Positions 10,394-19,605 of a DNA stretch of 64,000 bases are shown here, in pieces. Numbering within the stretch: the stretch's first letter is position 1; each line of letters starts with the position of its first letter. Below the pieces are notes generated by a model, which saw nothing but the letters and a program-made list of their open reading frames with translations, ran no database searches and was not told where the DNA came from. The stretch is from Clostridium sp. (GTDB taxonomy: Bacteria; Bacillota; Clostridia; Clostridiales; Clostridiaceae), in NCBI GenBank assembly GCA_022773025.1, contig JALEZF010000022.1, forward strand, positions 1 through 64,000. Reading direction: 5' to 3'. Both the position numbers and the translations under genes were made by a program.

Positions 10394-11145
10394 TGATTAT
10401 ATTAAAAAATAATCACGAAATCGAGTGTATGAGAGCTGCTGGACGTATAGTCGGCGAAACTCTTTTAAAACTTGAAGAAACTATATCACCAGGTATAACT
10501 TCCGCAGAGATAGATAGATTAGCAGAGGAATTTATAACTAAGCAGGGAGCAAGGCCGTCCTTTAAGGGATATGGAGGTTTTCCAGGGTCAATATGTGCAT
10601 CTGTTAATGAAACTGTGGTTCATGGCATCCCGAGTAATGACGTAATCTTAAAAGAAGGAGACATAATCAGTATTGATTGTGGAGCTTGCTTTAATGGGTT
10701 TCATGGAGATGCCGCAAGGACCTTCCTAGTTGGAAAGGTCTCAGATGATGCCAAGCAACTTGTAAAAGTTACTGAAGAAAGTTTTTTTAAAGGTGTAGAA
10801 AAGGCTATAATAGGAAATAGGATAACCGATATAGGTCATGAAATCCAGACTTTTGTCGAGACTCATGGATATTCTGTTGTTAGGGATTATGTGGGTCATG
10901 GAATAGGAAGGAATCTTCATGAAGATCCTGCAGTTCCTAATTTTGGTAGACCTTGTAGGGGACCCAAAATAGTCGAAGGAATGGTATTAGCAATTGAACC
11001 GATGATAAACAAAGGTCAGTATTATGTAAAGACTAAAAGAGATGGATGGACTGTAGTTACTACAGATGGAAGTCTCTCAGCTCATTATGAGAATACTGTT
11101 GCTATTTTACCAAATGGTCCTGAGATTTTAACATTAATAAAATAA
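10393..11145 (+). CDS. map: Type I methionine aminopeptidase
   Basis: The 250-residue cytosolic enzyme removes N-terminal Met from nascent proteins. The conserved metal-ligand motifs are visible: DCGACFNGFHGDAARTF (two Asp ligands), GHGIGRNLHE (His), AIEPM (Glu) and HYENTVAI (Glu). VVHGIPS supplies the substrate-contacting His. It is co-translated with adk. The next gene begins 88 bp on, with a long stem-loop in between. Confidence 0.97.
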   Translation: MIILKNNHEIECMRAAGRIVGETLLKLEETISPGITSAEIDRLAEEFITKQGARPSFKGYGGFPGSICASVNETVVHGIPSNDVILKEGDIISIDCGACFNGFHGDAARTFLVGKVSDDAKQLVKVTEESFFKGVEKAIIGNRITDIGHEIQTFVETHGYSVVRDYVGHGIGRNLHEDPAVPNFGRPCRGPKIVEGMVLAIEPMINKGQYYVKTKRDGWTVVTTDGSLSAHYENTVAILPNGPEILTLIK

Positions 11146-11163
11146 AACCCAAGTTTAGCGATG

Positions 11164-11212
11164 CTTAGTTATAAATTCATATCGGCTAAAGCTGAATTAA
11201 TTTATGACTAAG
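11164..11212 (+). other. Long intercistronic stem-loop after map
   Basis: CTTAGTTATAAATTCA and TGAATTAATTTATGACTAAG are inverted copies (one mismatch and a short bulge) around a 13-base loop. There is no T-run. The 3' arm buries an in-frame ATG at 11204, which supports initiation at the downstream TTG instead. It may stabilise or process the mRNA between map and the RNA-binding protein gene. Confidence 0.5.
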
Positions 11213-11233
11213 GTAATCATTGAGGTGAAAAAT

Positions 11234-11500
11234 TTGCAAGACAATGACTTGTTAGGTAAAGTTGTAATTTCTAAAGCAGGCAGAGACGCAGGTGATTACT
11301 ACATTGTCATAGAGCAAATAGATGATAACTATGTATTACTTGCTGACGGAAGGTTAAAGACAATAGAAAAGCCTAAAAAGAAAAAACTAAAACATTTAAA
11401 AATCACTGATGTTTTGGCAGCAGATATAAAAGAGTACATAATATCTAATAAACAAAGCTTGGATATTATGATAAAAAAGTTTTTAGAAGGCATTGTTTAA
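11234..11500 (+). CDS. KOW-type (L14e-like) RNA-binding protein
   Basis: The product has 88 residues from TTG 11234, chosen because GAGGTG lies 7 bases upstream; the in-frame ATG at 11204 has no site and lies inside a stem. The sequence ([35 protein letters not shown]) resembles the KOW/L14e-like proteins commonly placed between map and infA in Firmicutes. It then has a Lys-rich linker [12 protein letters not shown] role in ribosome function is inferred from location and fold; the exact function is not established. Confidence 0.85.
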   Translation: MQDNDLLGKVVISKAGRDAGDYYIVIEQIDDNYVLLADGRLKTIEKPKKKKLKHLKITDVLAADIKEYIISNKQSLDIMIKKFLEGIV

Positions 11501-11517
11501 GGAGGTTTGATTACCTT

Positions 11518-11736
11518 ATGTCTAAAGATGATGTTATAGAAATGCAAGGTATAGTTTTAGAAGCTCTACCTAATGCAATGTTTCAGGTAGAACTTGAAAG
11601 TGGGCACAAAATATTAGCTCACATATCAGGGAAGTTAAGAATGAACTTCATAAGGATTCTACCAGGAGACAAAGTCACTGTGGAGCTTTCTCCATACGAC
11701 TTGACTCGTGGAAGAATTACTTGGAGAGCGAAGTAA
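11518..11736 (+). CDS. infA: Translation initiation factor IF-1
   Basis: The 72-residue S1-type OB-fold protein begins [22 protein letters not shown] and ends [13 protein letters not shown]. It is full length for IF-1. It binds the 30S A site and works with IF-2 and IF-3. AAGGAGG precedes the ATG. It sits between the KOW protein and rpmJ, the normal Firmicute order. Confidence 0.98.
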   Translation: MSKDDVIEMQGIVLEALPNAMFQVELESGHKILAHISGKLRMNFIRILPGDKVTVELSPYDLTRGRITWRAK

Positions 11737-11739
11737 TAA

Positions 11740-11865
<126 letters not shown>

Positions 11866-11894
11866 GATAAAAAAGATATAACCGTTAGTAGATT

Positions 11895-11941
11895 TTAGGT
11901 AAGGCTGACAATAGAGTAGCCGCTACGCTCTATTGACCTAA
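11895..11941 (+). promoter_or_regulatory. Structured leader upstream of rpsM
   Basis: The 152-bp gap between rpmJ and rpsM contains nested inverted repeats: outer TTAGGT/ACCTAA, inner CAATAGAG/CTCTATTG, and apical TAGC/GCTA. One side carries an 8-base bulge AAGGCTGA. No T-run follows. A bulged stem in front of the alpha operon (rpsM-rpsK-rpsD-rpoA-rplQ) resembles ribosomal-protein autoregulatory leaders; that role is inference. Confidence 0.5.
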
Positions 11942-12017
11942 GATTTGAAATATATTCATTAAAACCACTAGATAAAGTTAAACAAGACATTTCAATTACC
12001 AGGAGGTGTAAATTTTA

Positions 12018-12383
12018 ATGGCAAGAATAGCAGGCGTAGACCTACCAAAGGAAAAAAGAGTAGAAATAGGTCTAACATATATATTTGGAATAGGATTACC
12101 TACTTCTAGAAAAATTCTTGAAGCTACTGGAGTAAATCCAGACGTTAGAGTTAAGGATTTAAGCGAAGAAGAAGTTAATGCTATCAGAGATTACGTAAAG
12201 AACCTTAAAGTTGAAGGTGACCTTAGAAGAGAAGTAGCTCTTAATATCAAGAGATTAGTAGAAATCGGATGTTATAGAGGTATGAGACATAGAAGAGGTC
12301 TTCCAGTAAGAGGACAAAGAACTAAGACTAATGCTAGAACTAGAAAAGGTCCTAAGAAGACTATAGCAGGTAAGAAGAAGTAA
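12018..12383 (+). CDS. rpsM: 30S ribosomal protein S13
   Basis: The 121-residue protein begins [22 protein letters not shown] and ends with the conserved basic tail [30 protein letters not shown]13 forms the A-site finger bridge (B1a/b) with L5. CAGGAGGTG precedes the ATG. It is the first gene of the alpha operon segment. Confidence 0.98.
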   Translation: MARIAGVDLPKEKRVEIGLTYIFGIGLPTSRKILEATGVNPDVRVKDLSEEEVNAIRDYVKNLKVEGDLRREVALNIKRLVEIGCYRGMRHRRGLPVRGQRTKTNARTRKGPKKTIAGKKK

Positions 12384-12401
12384 TAGTTAGGAGGTAAGAC
12401 A

Positions 12402-12797
12402 ATGGCAGCTCAAAAGGTTAAAAAGACCAGAAGAAGAAAAGAGAGAAAGAATGTTGAGCACGGTGCAGCACATATAAAGTCAACTTTCAATAACTCAATA
12501 GTTACTTTAACTGATGCAGCAGGAAACGCTTTATCATGGTCTAGTGCGGGAGCATTAGGATTCAGAGGATCAAGAAAAAGCACTCCATTTGCTGCACAAA
12601 TGGCAGCTGAAACATCAGCTAAAGCAGCTATGGAACATGGTTTAAAAAGCGTTGAGGTATATGTAAAGGGACCAGGAGCAGGAAGAGAAGCAGCAATCAG
12701 ATCTCTACAAGCAGCAGGTCTAGAAGTTACTCTAATAAAGGACGTAACTCCAATACCACACAACGGATGTAGACCACCAAAGAGAAGAAGAGTTTAA
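12402..12797 (+). CDS. rpsK: 30S ribosomal protein S11
   Basis: The 131-residue protein has the S11 features [22 protein letters not shown] and the C-terminal signature [18 protein letters not shown]11 lies on the 30S platform near the E site. TAGGAGG precedes the ATG. Spacing to rpsM is 18 bp. Confidence 0.98.
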   Translation: MAAQKVKKTRRRKERKNVEHGAAHIKSTFNNSIVTLTDAAGNALSWSSAGALGFRGSRKSTPFAAQMAAETSAKAAMEHGLKSVEVYVKGPGAGREAAIRSLQAAGLEVTLIKDVTPIPHNGCRPPKRRRV

Positions 12798-12824
12798 TTT
12801 CAAGTTAACAGGAGGTGTAATTTA

Positions 12825-13445
12825 ATGGCAAGATATACTGGAGCAAGCTGCAAACTTTGCAGAAGAGAAGGTATGAAGTTGTTCTTAAAAGGTGATAGAT
12901 GTTATACAGACAAATGTGCATTTGCTAGAAGAAGCTATGCACCAGGACAACACGGACAAAGCAGAAAGAAAGTATCTAACTACGGAATGCAGTTAAGAGA
13001 AAAACAAAAGGCTAGAAGAATATATGGTGTTCTTGAAAAGCAATTTAGATGTTACTATGAAAAAGCTGATAAGCAAAGAGGAATCACTGGTGAAAACTTA
13101 TTAAGACTTTTAGAAATGAGACTTGATAATGTTGTTTACAGATTAGGATATGGTGCATCAAGATCAGAAGCTAGACAATTAGTAACACACGGACATTTCT
13201 TAGTAAATGGTAAGAAGGTTGATATCGCTTCTTACAACGTAAATGTCAACGATGTTGTAAGTGTTTGCGAGAAGAGCAGAGCTACTGAAAAGTTCAAGGT
13301 ATTTGCTGAGAATCCAAAGACTTTACCAAAGTGGTTAGAAGCTAATGTTGAAAACTTTGAAGGTAAAGTAGTAGCACAACCTGCTAGAGAAGACATAGAT
13401 TCTCCAATAAACGAGACATTAATCGTCGAGTTATACAGCAGATAA
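12825..13445 (+). CDS. rpsD: 30S ribosomal protein S4 (zinc form)
   Basis: The 206-residue S4 has an N-terminal zinc site (C9, C12, C26, C31) and an S4 RNA-binding domain ([27 protein letters not shown]). S4 nucleates 30S assembly and affects decoding accuracy. CAGGAGGTG precedes the ATG. A strong stem-loop follows the gene, before rpoA. Confidence 0.98.
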   Translation: MARYTGASCKLCRREGMKLFLKGDRCYTDKCAFARRSYAPGQHGQSRKKVSNYGMQLREKQKARRIYGVLEKQFRCYYEKADKQRGITGENLLRLLEMRLDNVVYRLGYGASRSEARQLVTHGHFLVNGKKVDIASYNVNVNDVVSVCEKSRATEKFKVFAENPKTLPKWLEANVENFEGKVVAQPAREDIDSPINETLIVELYSR

Positions 13446-13456
13446 TAGCTTTTAAA

Positions 13457-13492
13457 ATAATTGTGGTAGAAGTTTATTTCTACCATAATTAT
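13457..13492 (+). other. Stem-loop between rpsD and rpoA
   Basis: ATAATTGTGGTAGAA and TTCTACCATAATTAT form a nearly perfect 15-bp stem with a 6-base loop, 12 bases after the rpsD stop. The bases after it (ATGAAATCAG) are not a T-run, so a simple terminator is unlikely. It may be a processing or attenuation point that adjusts rpoA relative to ribosomal proteins. Confidence 0.5.
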
Positions 13493-13550
13493 ATGAAATC
13501 AGTTGCCCTCATAAAATAATATGCCAGTTAAATATAAGGAGGGTTTGTAG

Positions 13551-14498
13551 ATGTTAGAAATAGAAAAGCCAAAAATAGAATGTGTAGAAGTTAGTGAAGA
13601 CGGAAGCTATGGTAAATTTGTTGTAGAACCTCTTGAAAGAGGTTATGGTATAACATTAGGAAATGCTTTAAGAAGAATATTGCTTTCCTCATTACCAGGT
13701 GTTGCAGCTACTTCTATAAAAATAGATGGGGTTTTACATGAACTTTCAACTGTTCAAGGTGTTAAGGAAGATGTTACAGAGATAATCTTAAACATTAAAG
13801 CTTTAGCCCTTACAATGACAGGAGAAGGTCCAAAGACTATTTATATTGATGCTCAAGGACCAGGAGAGGTTACTGGTGCTGATATAAAGACAGATGGAGA
13901 TGTTGAGGTTATTAATAAAGACCTACATATAGCTACTCTAGATTCAGATGGTAAGCTATATATGGAGATCACTGTTAATAATGGTAGAGGCTATGTAAGC
14001 CAAACTAGAAATAAGACAGACGATCTTCCAATATCATCAATAGCTGTAGATTCTATTTACACTCCAGTAAAGAGGGTAAACTTTACTGTAGAAAATACAA
14101 GAGTAGGTCAAATTAGTGATTATGACAAATTGATATTAGAGATTTGGACTAATGGAACTATAAAGACTGAAGAAGCTATAAGTTTATCAGCTAAAATACT
14201 TATAGAGCATTTCAAACTATTCATGACTCTTACAGATCATGCTAACGATGTTGAGATAATGATCGAAAAAGAGGAAGATAAGAAAGAAAAAGCCTTAGAA
14301 ATGACCATAGAAGAACTTGATTTATCAGTAAGATCTTATAACTGCTTAAAGAGAGCTGGTATAAACACAGTTCAAGAGCTTGCTCAAAGATCTATGGATG
14401 ACATGATGAAGGTAAGAAATTTAGGTAAGAAATCCCTTGAAGAAGTGGAAAGAAAACTTAAAGAATTAGGTTTAGGCCTAAGACTAAACGATGAGTAA
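13551..14498 (+). CDS. rpoA: RNA polymerase alpha subunit
   Basis: The 315-residue protein has the N-terminal dimerisation domain ([22 protein letters not shown]) and, after a charged [10 protein letters not shown] linker, the C-terminal DNA/activator-contact domain with [18 protein letters not shown]. Alpha dimers scaffold polymerase assembly. AAGGAGGG precedes the ATG. Twelve bases separate it from rplQ. Confidence 0.98.
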   Translation: MLEIEKPKIECVEVSEDGSYGKFVVEPLERGYGITLGNALRRILLSSLPGVAATSIKIDGVLHELSTVQGVKEDVTEIILNIKALALTMTGEGPKTIYIDAQGPGEVTGADIKTDGDVEVINKDLHIATLDSDGKLYMEITVNNGRGYVSQTRNKTDDLPISSIAVDSIYTPVKRVNFTVENTRVGQISDYDKLILEIWTNGTIKTEEAISLSAKILIEHFKLFMTLTDHANDVEIMIEKEEDKKEKALEMTIEELDLSVRSYNCLKRAGINTVQELAQRSMDDMMKVRNLGKKSLEEVERKLKELGLGLRLNDE

Positions 14499-14510
14499 GG
14501 AGGTAAATCT

Positions 14511-14852
14511 ATGGCAGTACAACGTAAATTAGGACGCCCAACTGATCAAAGAATAGCTATGTTAAGAAACCTTGTTACTAGCTTCTTAAAGAATGGTAAG
14601 ATAGAGACTACTGAAACTAGAGCTAAGGAAACAAGAAGATTAGCTGAAAAAATGATAACTCTTGCAAAAGCAGGAGATCTTCACTCAAGAAGACAAGTGC
14701 TTTCTTTCGTAACTGAAGAAGCAGTTGTTAAGAGATTATTTGATGAAGTTGCTCCAAAGTATGCTGAAAGAAACGGTGGATATACTAGAATGTACAAAGT
14801 AGGTCCAAGAAGAGGCGACGGAGCAGAAGTAGTTATACTTGAATTAGTATAA
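14511..14852 (+). CDS. rplQ: 50S ribosomal protein L17
   Basis: The 113-residue protein has the L17 signature [22 protein letters not shown] and ends [13 protein letters not shown]17 is near the tunnel exit. AAGGAGG precedes the ATG. It is the last gene of the ribosomal superoperon; a hairpin with a T-run lies 17 bp downstream. Confidence 0.98.
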   Translation: MAVQRKLGRPTDQRIAMLRNLVTSFLKNGKIETTETRAKETRRLAEKMITLAKAGDLHSRRQVLSFVTEEAVVKRLFDEVAPKYAERNGGYTRMYKVGPRRGDGAEVVILELV

Positions 14853-14869
14853 TAAATTCTTTTACATCA

Positions 14870-14900
14870 GGGATTAAGTTTAAAACTTAGTCCCTATTTT
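14870..14900 (+). terminator. Terminator of the ribosomal superoperon
   Basis: GGGATTAAGTTT and AAACTTAGTCCC form a 12-bp stem (one mismatch) directly followed by TATTTT. It lies just after rplQ and before an independent promoter for the ecf genes. Confidence 0.85.
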
Positions 14901-14962
14901 AATACATATATAAGATTATAAAAAATTAAAAAAATTTAAACGGTTATTTTATACTGCTTACC

Positions 14963-14991
14963 TTGAATTAAAATAGAATATTATTTATAAT
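14963..14991 (+). promoter_or_regulatory. Sigma-A promoter of the ecf operon
   Basis: TTGAAT and TATAAT are separated by 17 bases. The predicted start is near 14998, about 100 bases before ecfA1. The 5' leader contains a stem-loop at 15021-15055. Confidence 0.7.
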
Positions 14992-15020
14992 AGGAAAGGT
15001 AATGAAATTTTTGTAGAACA

Positions 15021-15055
15021 TAGGTAAAATAAGCCTTTATAGGTGGTTTTACCTA
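15021..15055 (+). other. Leader stem-loop upstream of ecfA1
   Basis: TAGGTAAAA and TTTTACCTA form a perfect 9-bp outer stem, with a smaller CCT/AGG stem inside. It lies in the untranslated leader between the promoter and ecfA1. There is no T-run. It does not match a riboswitch class that I recognise. Confidence 0.4.
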
Positions 15056-15101
15056 AAACAATATTCACTACACATTTGGATAATTTTTGGAGGAAATCCT
15101 A

Positions 15102-15944
15102 ATGGATAATATGATTAAAAGTGAAAATCTAACATATAAATACTTTCATGAAGATGAGAATGAGGAAAGGTTCGCTGTTAATGGAGTAAATCTTAATGTA
15201 GAGCGTGGAGAGTTTTTAGTTATACTAGGTCATAACGGATCAGGAAAATCCACTATGGCAAAGCTTATGAACGCACTTCTTTTACCAAGCAGTGGAACTA
15301 TTTATATAAATGGAATGGATTCTAAAGATAGTGATAATCTTTGGAAGATAAGAAGTAGTGCAGGTATGGTGTTTCAGAATCCTGATAATCAGCTTGTTGC
15401 AACTATAGTTGAAGAGGATGTGGCTTTTGGACCAGAAAATTTAGGGGTTGAGCCTAAAGAGATAAGGGAAAGAGTGGACAGTAGTTTGAAGAAGGTAGGA
15501 ATGTACGACTATAGAAGACACGCTCCGCATCTTTTATCTGGTGGACAAAAGCAAAGAGTTGCTATAGCTGGGATACTTGCTATGCGTCCAAAGTGCATAG
15601 TGCTAGATGAGCCTACAGCAATGCTAGATCCTTCTGGAAGAAGGGAAGTTATAAGGACAATAAAGGAGCTAAACAAAGAGTATGGCATAACTATAGTTCT
15701 TATTACACACTATATGGAAGAAGCTGTAGAAGCTGATAGAATAGTTGTCATGGACGATGGAAAAGTTCTTATGGAAGGAAAACCTAGAGATGTGTTTTCT
15801 AAGGTAAGAGAAATGAAGCAAATAGGACTAGATGTACCGCAAGTAACAGAGCTTGCTTATGAATTAAAGAAAAGTGGAATTAATGTCAGTGAAAAAATAT
15901 TAACTATAAATGAGATGGTGGATGCATTATGTCAATTAAAATAA
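15102..15944 (+). CDS. ecfA1: ECF transporter ATP-binding protein A1
   Basis: The 280-residue ABC ATPase energises vitamin/metal ECF transporters shared by several substrate-binding S components. Walker A GHNGSGKS is at residues 43-50; the signature LSGGQKQR and Walker [14 protein letters not shown] follow. The start at 15102 follows TGGAGGAAA; an in-frame ATG at 15087 would add five residues without a site. The stop overlaps ecfA2 by 16 bp. Confidence 0.95.
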   Translation: MDNMIKSENLTYKYFHEDENEERFAVNGVNLNVERGEFLVILGHNGSGKSTMAKLMNALLLPSSGTIYINGMDSKDSDNLWKIRSSAGMVFQNPDNQLVATIVEEDVAFGPENLGVEPKEIRERVDSSLKKVGMYDYRRHAPHLLSGGQKQRVAIAGILAMRPKCIVLDEPTAMLDPSGRREVIRTIKELNKEYGITIVLITHYMEEAVEADRIVVMDDGKVLMEGKPRDVFSKVREMKQIGLDVPQVTELAYELKKSGINVSEKILTINEMVDALCQLK

Positions 15945-16777
15945 GTAACTTAACACATGTATATATGCCGGGGTCACCTTTTGAAAAAAAGGCGCTAGAT
16001 GATGTTTCTCTAGAGATTAAGGATGGTCAGTTTGTTGCGCTTATAGGGCATACTGGTTCAGGAAAATCAACACTTATACAACATATGAATGGACTTCTTA
16101 AGCCTAGTAGTGGAGAAATTATTGTTGATGATAAGAATATAACAAATAAAGAAGTAAAGCTTAGTGACATTAGAAAAAAAGTAGGTATAGTATTTCAATA
16201 TCCTGAGTATCAATTATTCGAAGAAACTATAGAAAAGGATATTGAATTTGGACCTAGAAACTTGGGACTTTCTGATGAGGAAATAGCCTTAAGAGTAAAA
16301 AAAGCTATGAAGATGGTTGGATTAGACTTTGAAACTTACAAAGATAAATCTCCATTCGAATTAAGTGGAGGTCAAAAGCGAAGAGTTGCTATAGCTGGAG
16401 TTGTAGCTATGGAACCAAAGGTTCTCATATTAGATGAACCTACAGCAGGATTAGATCCAAAAGGCCGAGATGAGATATTAGGTCAAATAAAAAAACTTCA
16501 TGATGAATACAAGATGACAATAATCTTAGTTTCTCATAGCATGGAGGATGTAGCAAGGGTTGCAGATAGAATTCTTGTAATGAATCAGGGGAAATGTGTG
16601 CTTGATGGAAAACCATATGAGGTATTCAAGGAGATTGATACTCTTGAAAGTATAGGTCTTGCGGCACCACAGGTTACCTATCTCATAAGAGAGCTTAGAA
16701 ATAAAGGATTTAATATAGCTGATGATATATTCACAGTAGAGGATGCTAAGAAAGCTATTCTTAAAATGCTGAAGTAA
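15929..16777 (+). CDS. ecfA2: ECF transporter ATP-binding protein A2
   Basis: The 282-residue second ATPase has Walker A GHTGSGKS, a Q-loop [12 protein letters not shown] typical of EcfA2, signature LSGGQKRR and Walker [14 protein letters not shown]. It pairs with EcfA1 to form the heterodimer under EcfT. It overlaps ecfA1 by 16 bp and is followed by ecfT after 45 bp. No S component gene is adjacent, consistent with a group-II shared module. Confidence 0.95.
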   Translation: MSIKISNLTHVYMPGSPFEKKALDDVSLEIKDGQFVALIGHTGSGKSTLIQHMNGLLKPSSGEIIVDDKNITNKEVKLSDIRKKVGIVFQYPEYQLFEETIEKDIEFGPRNLGLSDEEIALRVKKAMKMVGLDFETYKDKSPFELSGGQKRRVAIAGVVAMEPKVLILDEPTAGLDPKGRDEILGQIKKLHDEYKMTIILVSHSMEDVARVADRILVMNQGKCVLDGKPYEVFKEIDTLESIGLAAPQVTYLIRELRNKGFNIADDIFTVEDAKKAILKMLK

Positions 16778-16822
16778 GAGTAGCTTCTGGTCAAAGTTTG
16801 ATTAGGACGGAGGAAGAGAAAG

Positions 16823-17626
16823 ATGATAAAGGATATAACAATAGGACAATACGTTCCAGGAGATTCCTTTATACATAAATTAGATCCAAGAACAAAGATA
16901 CTTATATCTATATTATTTATTGTAGATATATTTCTAATCAAAAGTTTTTGGGGATATTTATTTGTAGTATTATTTATTGGTTCAATATTATATGTTTCAA
17001 AATTATCTCCTAAATATTTATTTAAGGGATTAAAAGCAATCTTTGTGCTAGTTTTGATTACTGCTATGCTGAACATTTTTATGATAAAGGGAGAAACTTT
17101 ACTATTTAAGTGGGGATTTTTAGAGATTTACACTGAAGGGCTTAGAACAGCAGGATTTATGATTTTAAGGCTTATATTCCTTATATCAGGCACCTCACTT
17201 CTTACACTTACAACATCTCCTATAGAGCTTACAGACGGTATAGAAAGGCTTTTGAATCCATTTAAGAAGATAGGTCTTCCAGCTCACGAACTAGCTATGA
17301 TGATGACCATAGCCCTAAGATTCATACCTACTTTGATGGATGAAACTGACAAGATAATGAAAGCCCAAATGGCAAGAGGTGCGGATTTTGAAAGTGGTGG
17401 AATAATACAAAAGGCAAAGAGCCTCATCCCCCTTTTAGTTCCTTTATTTATATCTTCCTTTAGAAGGGCAGATGAGCTTGCAAATGCCATGGAAGCGAGA
17501 TGCTATAGAGGTGGAGAAGGAAGAACTAGAATGAAGATCTTAAAGATGGAAAAGAGAGATACTGTTGCATTCATTATGTTTGCATTGTTTGCAGTAGCTT
17601 CAATAGGAATAAAATACGTAGTTTAA
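16823..17626 (+). CDS. ecfT: ECF transporter transmembrane protein T
   Basis: The 267-residue integral membrane protein has several hydrophobic segments and the two cytoplasmic coupling motifs with Ala-Arg-Gly-like cores (QMARGADFES and EARCYRGGEGR). It couples the ATPases to S components. It begins MIKDITIGQYVPGDSFIHKLDPRTK, typical for EcfT. Order ecfA1-ecfA2-ecfT-truA is the common Firmicute arrangement. Confidence 0.95.
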   Translation: MIKDITIGQYVPGDSFIHKLDPRTKILISILFIVDIFLIKSFWGYLFVVLFIGSILYVSKLSPKYLFKGLKAIFVLVLITAMLNIFMIKGETLLFKWGFLEIYTEGLRTAGFMILRLIFLISGTSLLTLTTSPIELTDGIERLLNPFKKIGLPAHELAMMMTIALRFIPTLMDETDKIMKAQMARGADFESGGIIQKAKSLIPLLVPLFISSFRRADELANAMEARCYRGGEGRTRMKILKMEKRDTVAFIMFALFAVASIGIKYVV

Positions 17627-17653
17627 ATTAAGATAAAAGTTGAAGGTGAAAAG

Positions 17654-18388
17654 ATGAGAAATGTTAAGCTGACATTGGAGTATGACGGTACTAATTATGC
17701 TGGCTGGCAGAAACAAAATAACGCTTTGACTGTAGAGGGACAGCTTCTAAAAGCTATAAAAAGAGTCACTGGTGAGGATGTAAAGACCATAGGATGCAGT
17801 AGAACTGATTCAGGAGTACATGCAGAGAACTACATAGTAAATTTTTATACAGATAGTACGATTCCAGGAGATAAGTTCATGTTTCCATTAAATAATGCCT
17901 TACCAGAAGATATATGCATCACAAATTCAGAGGAAGCGGATTTAGAATTTCACGCTAGATACTATACTACAGGGAAAACTTATTGCTATACTATATTAAA
18001 CAAGGAACAGCCTAGTGTACTTTATAGAAATTATTCTTACAGGGTGAAAGAAAAACTTGATGTAGAGGCTATGAGAAAGGCATGCACATACTTTTTAGGT
18101 ACTCATGACTTTGAAGCCTTTAAAACTCAAGGGAGTTCAACCACGTCATCCATAAGAACTCTTTATGATGTGCATATAGATCAGGAAAAGGATATAATAA
18201 AAATATATGCTACCGGTGATGGTTTTTTGTACAATATGGTTAGAATAATGGTAGGGCTTCTAATAGAAATAGGAAAAGGTAAAAAGGATCCGGAAATAGT
18301 ATTAAAAGCCATAGAATTAAAAAACAGAACATACACTAAGAAAGTCGCACCACCACAAGGTTTGATGCTAAAAAAAGTATTTTACTAA
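17654..18388 (+). CDS. truA: tRNA pseudouridine(38-40) synthase
   Basis: The 244-residue protein converts U38-U40 in the anticodon stem to pseudouridine. The catalytic motif GCSRTDSGVHA holds D52. Other TruA features are LEYDGTNYAGWQ at the N-terminus and the C-terminal GDGFLYNMVRIMVG. It lies 27 bp after ecfT with GAAGGTGAAA upstream of the ATG. Confidence 0.97.
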   Translation: MRNVKLTLEYDGTNYAGWQKQNNALTVEGQLLKAIKRVTGEDVKTIGCSRTDSGVHAENYIVNFYTDSTIPGDKFMFPLNNALPEDICITNSEEADLEFHARYYTTGKTYCYTILNKEQPSVLYRNYSYRVKEKLDVEAMRKACTYFLGTHDFEAFKTQGSSTTSSIRTLYDVHIDQEKDIIKIYATGDGFLYNMVRIMVGLLIEIGKGKKDPEIVLKAIELKNRTYTKKVAPPQGLMLKKVFY

Positions 18389-18403
18389 AATGTGAAGAAG
18401 ATG

Positions 18404-18432
18404 TTGACACGCCCGGCTAAATGTAATATAAT
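18404..18432 (+). promoter_or_regulatory. Sigma-A promoter of rplM-rpsI
   Basis: A consensus TTGACA and TATAAT are separated by exactly 17 bases. The predicted start lies around 18440, giving a leader of about 100 bases before rplM. A leader of this length could hold an L13 autoregulatory element like that described for Bacillus, but I could not confirm a matching fold. Confidence 0.88.
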
Positions 18433-18541
18433 TAGTTTGTTTGATAAGTGTGTCATAGTGTAACAGATTCATGAGTTTTTGAATCTTAACATAAATGGAT
18501 ACTGACGAAAAACTTAATGTATAGTTCAGGGAGGGAAAAAG

Positions 18542-18976
18542 ATGAAATCATACATTGCTAAACCACAAGAGGTTGAAAGAAAATGGTATGTAGTTGACGC
18601 AGCAGGAAAGCCACTAGGAAGAGTTGCTAGCCAAGTTGCATCAATATTAAGAGGAAAACATAAGCCAACATTTACACCAAATGTTGATACAGGAGACTTC
18701 GTAATCATCATAAATGCTGAGAAGGTAGTTTTAACTGGTAAGAAATTAGACCAAAAGATGTTAAGACATCACTCTTTCTATCCAGGTGGATTAAAAGAGA
18801 CTCCATACAGAGTAGCATTAGAAAAGAAGCCTGAGTTCGTATTTGAAGAGGCAGTAAGAAGAATGCTTCCAACAGGAGTTTTAGGAAGAAAGATGCTTAA
18901 GAAGCTTAAGGTTTATAGAGGCGCTGAGCACAATCATGCAGCACAGAATCCAGAAGTACTTGAGTTAAAGTACTAG
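18542..18976 (+). CDS. rplM: 50S ribosomal protein L13
   Basis: The 144-residue protein begins [20 protein letters not shown] and has the signature [26 protein letters not shown]13 is an early-assembly 23S rRNA binder. CAGGGAGGG precedes the ATG. It forms a two-gene operon with rpsI, driven by a consensus promoter. Confidence 0.98.
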   Translation: MKSYIAKPQEVERKWYVVDAAGKPLGRVASQVASILRGKHKPTFTPNVDTGDFVIIINAEKVVLTGKKLDQKMLRHHSFYPGGLKETPYRVALEKKPEFVFEEAVRRMLPTGVLGRKMLKKLKVYRGAEHNHAAQNPEVLELKY

Positions 18977-18997
18977 TAGCTGAGAGGAGGAATTGAG

Positions 18998-19390
18998 ATG
19001 GCTAAGGTTCAATATATGGGAACTGGTAGAAGAAAGAAATCTATCGCTAGAGTAATACTTGTACCAGGAGAAGGTAAAGTAACAATAAATAAGAGAGATA
19101 TAGATCAATATCTTGGATTAGAAACTTTAAAAGTTGTAGTTAATCAACCATTAGTTTTAACAGGAACTAAGGACAAATTTGACGTTATAGTTAACGTTAA
19201 TGGTGGTGGATTCACAGGTCAAGCAGGAGCTATAAGACACGGAATATCTAGAGCTCTATTAAAAGCTGACGAAAGTTTAAGACCAGAATTAAAGAAAGCT
19301 GGATTCTTAACTAGAGACCCAAGAATGAAGGAAAGAAAGAAATACGGTCTTAAAAAGGCTAGAAGAGCTCCACAGTTCTCAAAGAGATAG
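18998..19390 (+). CDS. rpsI: 30S ribosomal protein S9
   Basis: The 130-residue protein has [20 protein letters not shown] near the N-terminus and the C-terminal tail RRAPQFSKR, whose last Arg contacts the P-site tRNA. GAGAGGAGG precedes the ATG. A terminator follows immediately. Confidence 0.98.
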   Translation: MAKVQYMGTGRRKKSIARVILVPGEGKVTINKRDIDQYLGLETLKVVVNQPLVLTGTKDKFDVIVNVNGGGFTGQAGAIRHGISRALLKADESLRPELKKAGFLTRDPRMKERKKYGLKKARRAPQFSKR

Positions 19391-19405
19391 TATTTGGAGT
19401 TATAC

Positions 19406-19440
19406 AAATCCCACAAACTCAGTGTTTGTGGGATTTCTTT
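19406..19440 (+). terminator. Terminator after rpsI
   Basis: AAATCCCACAAAC and GTTTGTGGGATTT form a perfect 13-bp stem with a 4-base loop, followed by CTTT. It ends the rplM-rpsI operon. Confidence 0.88.
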
Positions 19441-19605
19441 ATATACAAAAACATACTGTTTTTTATCTGTAACTAACAAGTAAGTAACAAGTAGGTGACA
19501 AAAATTAAATTAATCCATATGAATTTTAATTTTTAAGTTTAAAGGAAGTTTTGATGGTTAATAGAATAATATTAATAATGGGTTCATAGAAAAAGGGGGA
19601 TGAAA

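Noticed and set aside
11204..11233. ATG start for the KOW protein at 11204
   Set aside because: It lacks a ribosome-binding site and is inside the 3' arm of a long stem; the TTG at 11234 has GAGGTG at good spacing and gives the expected N-terminus.
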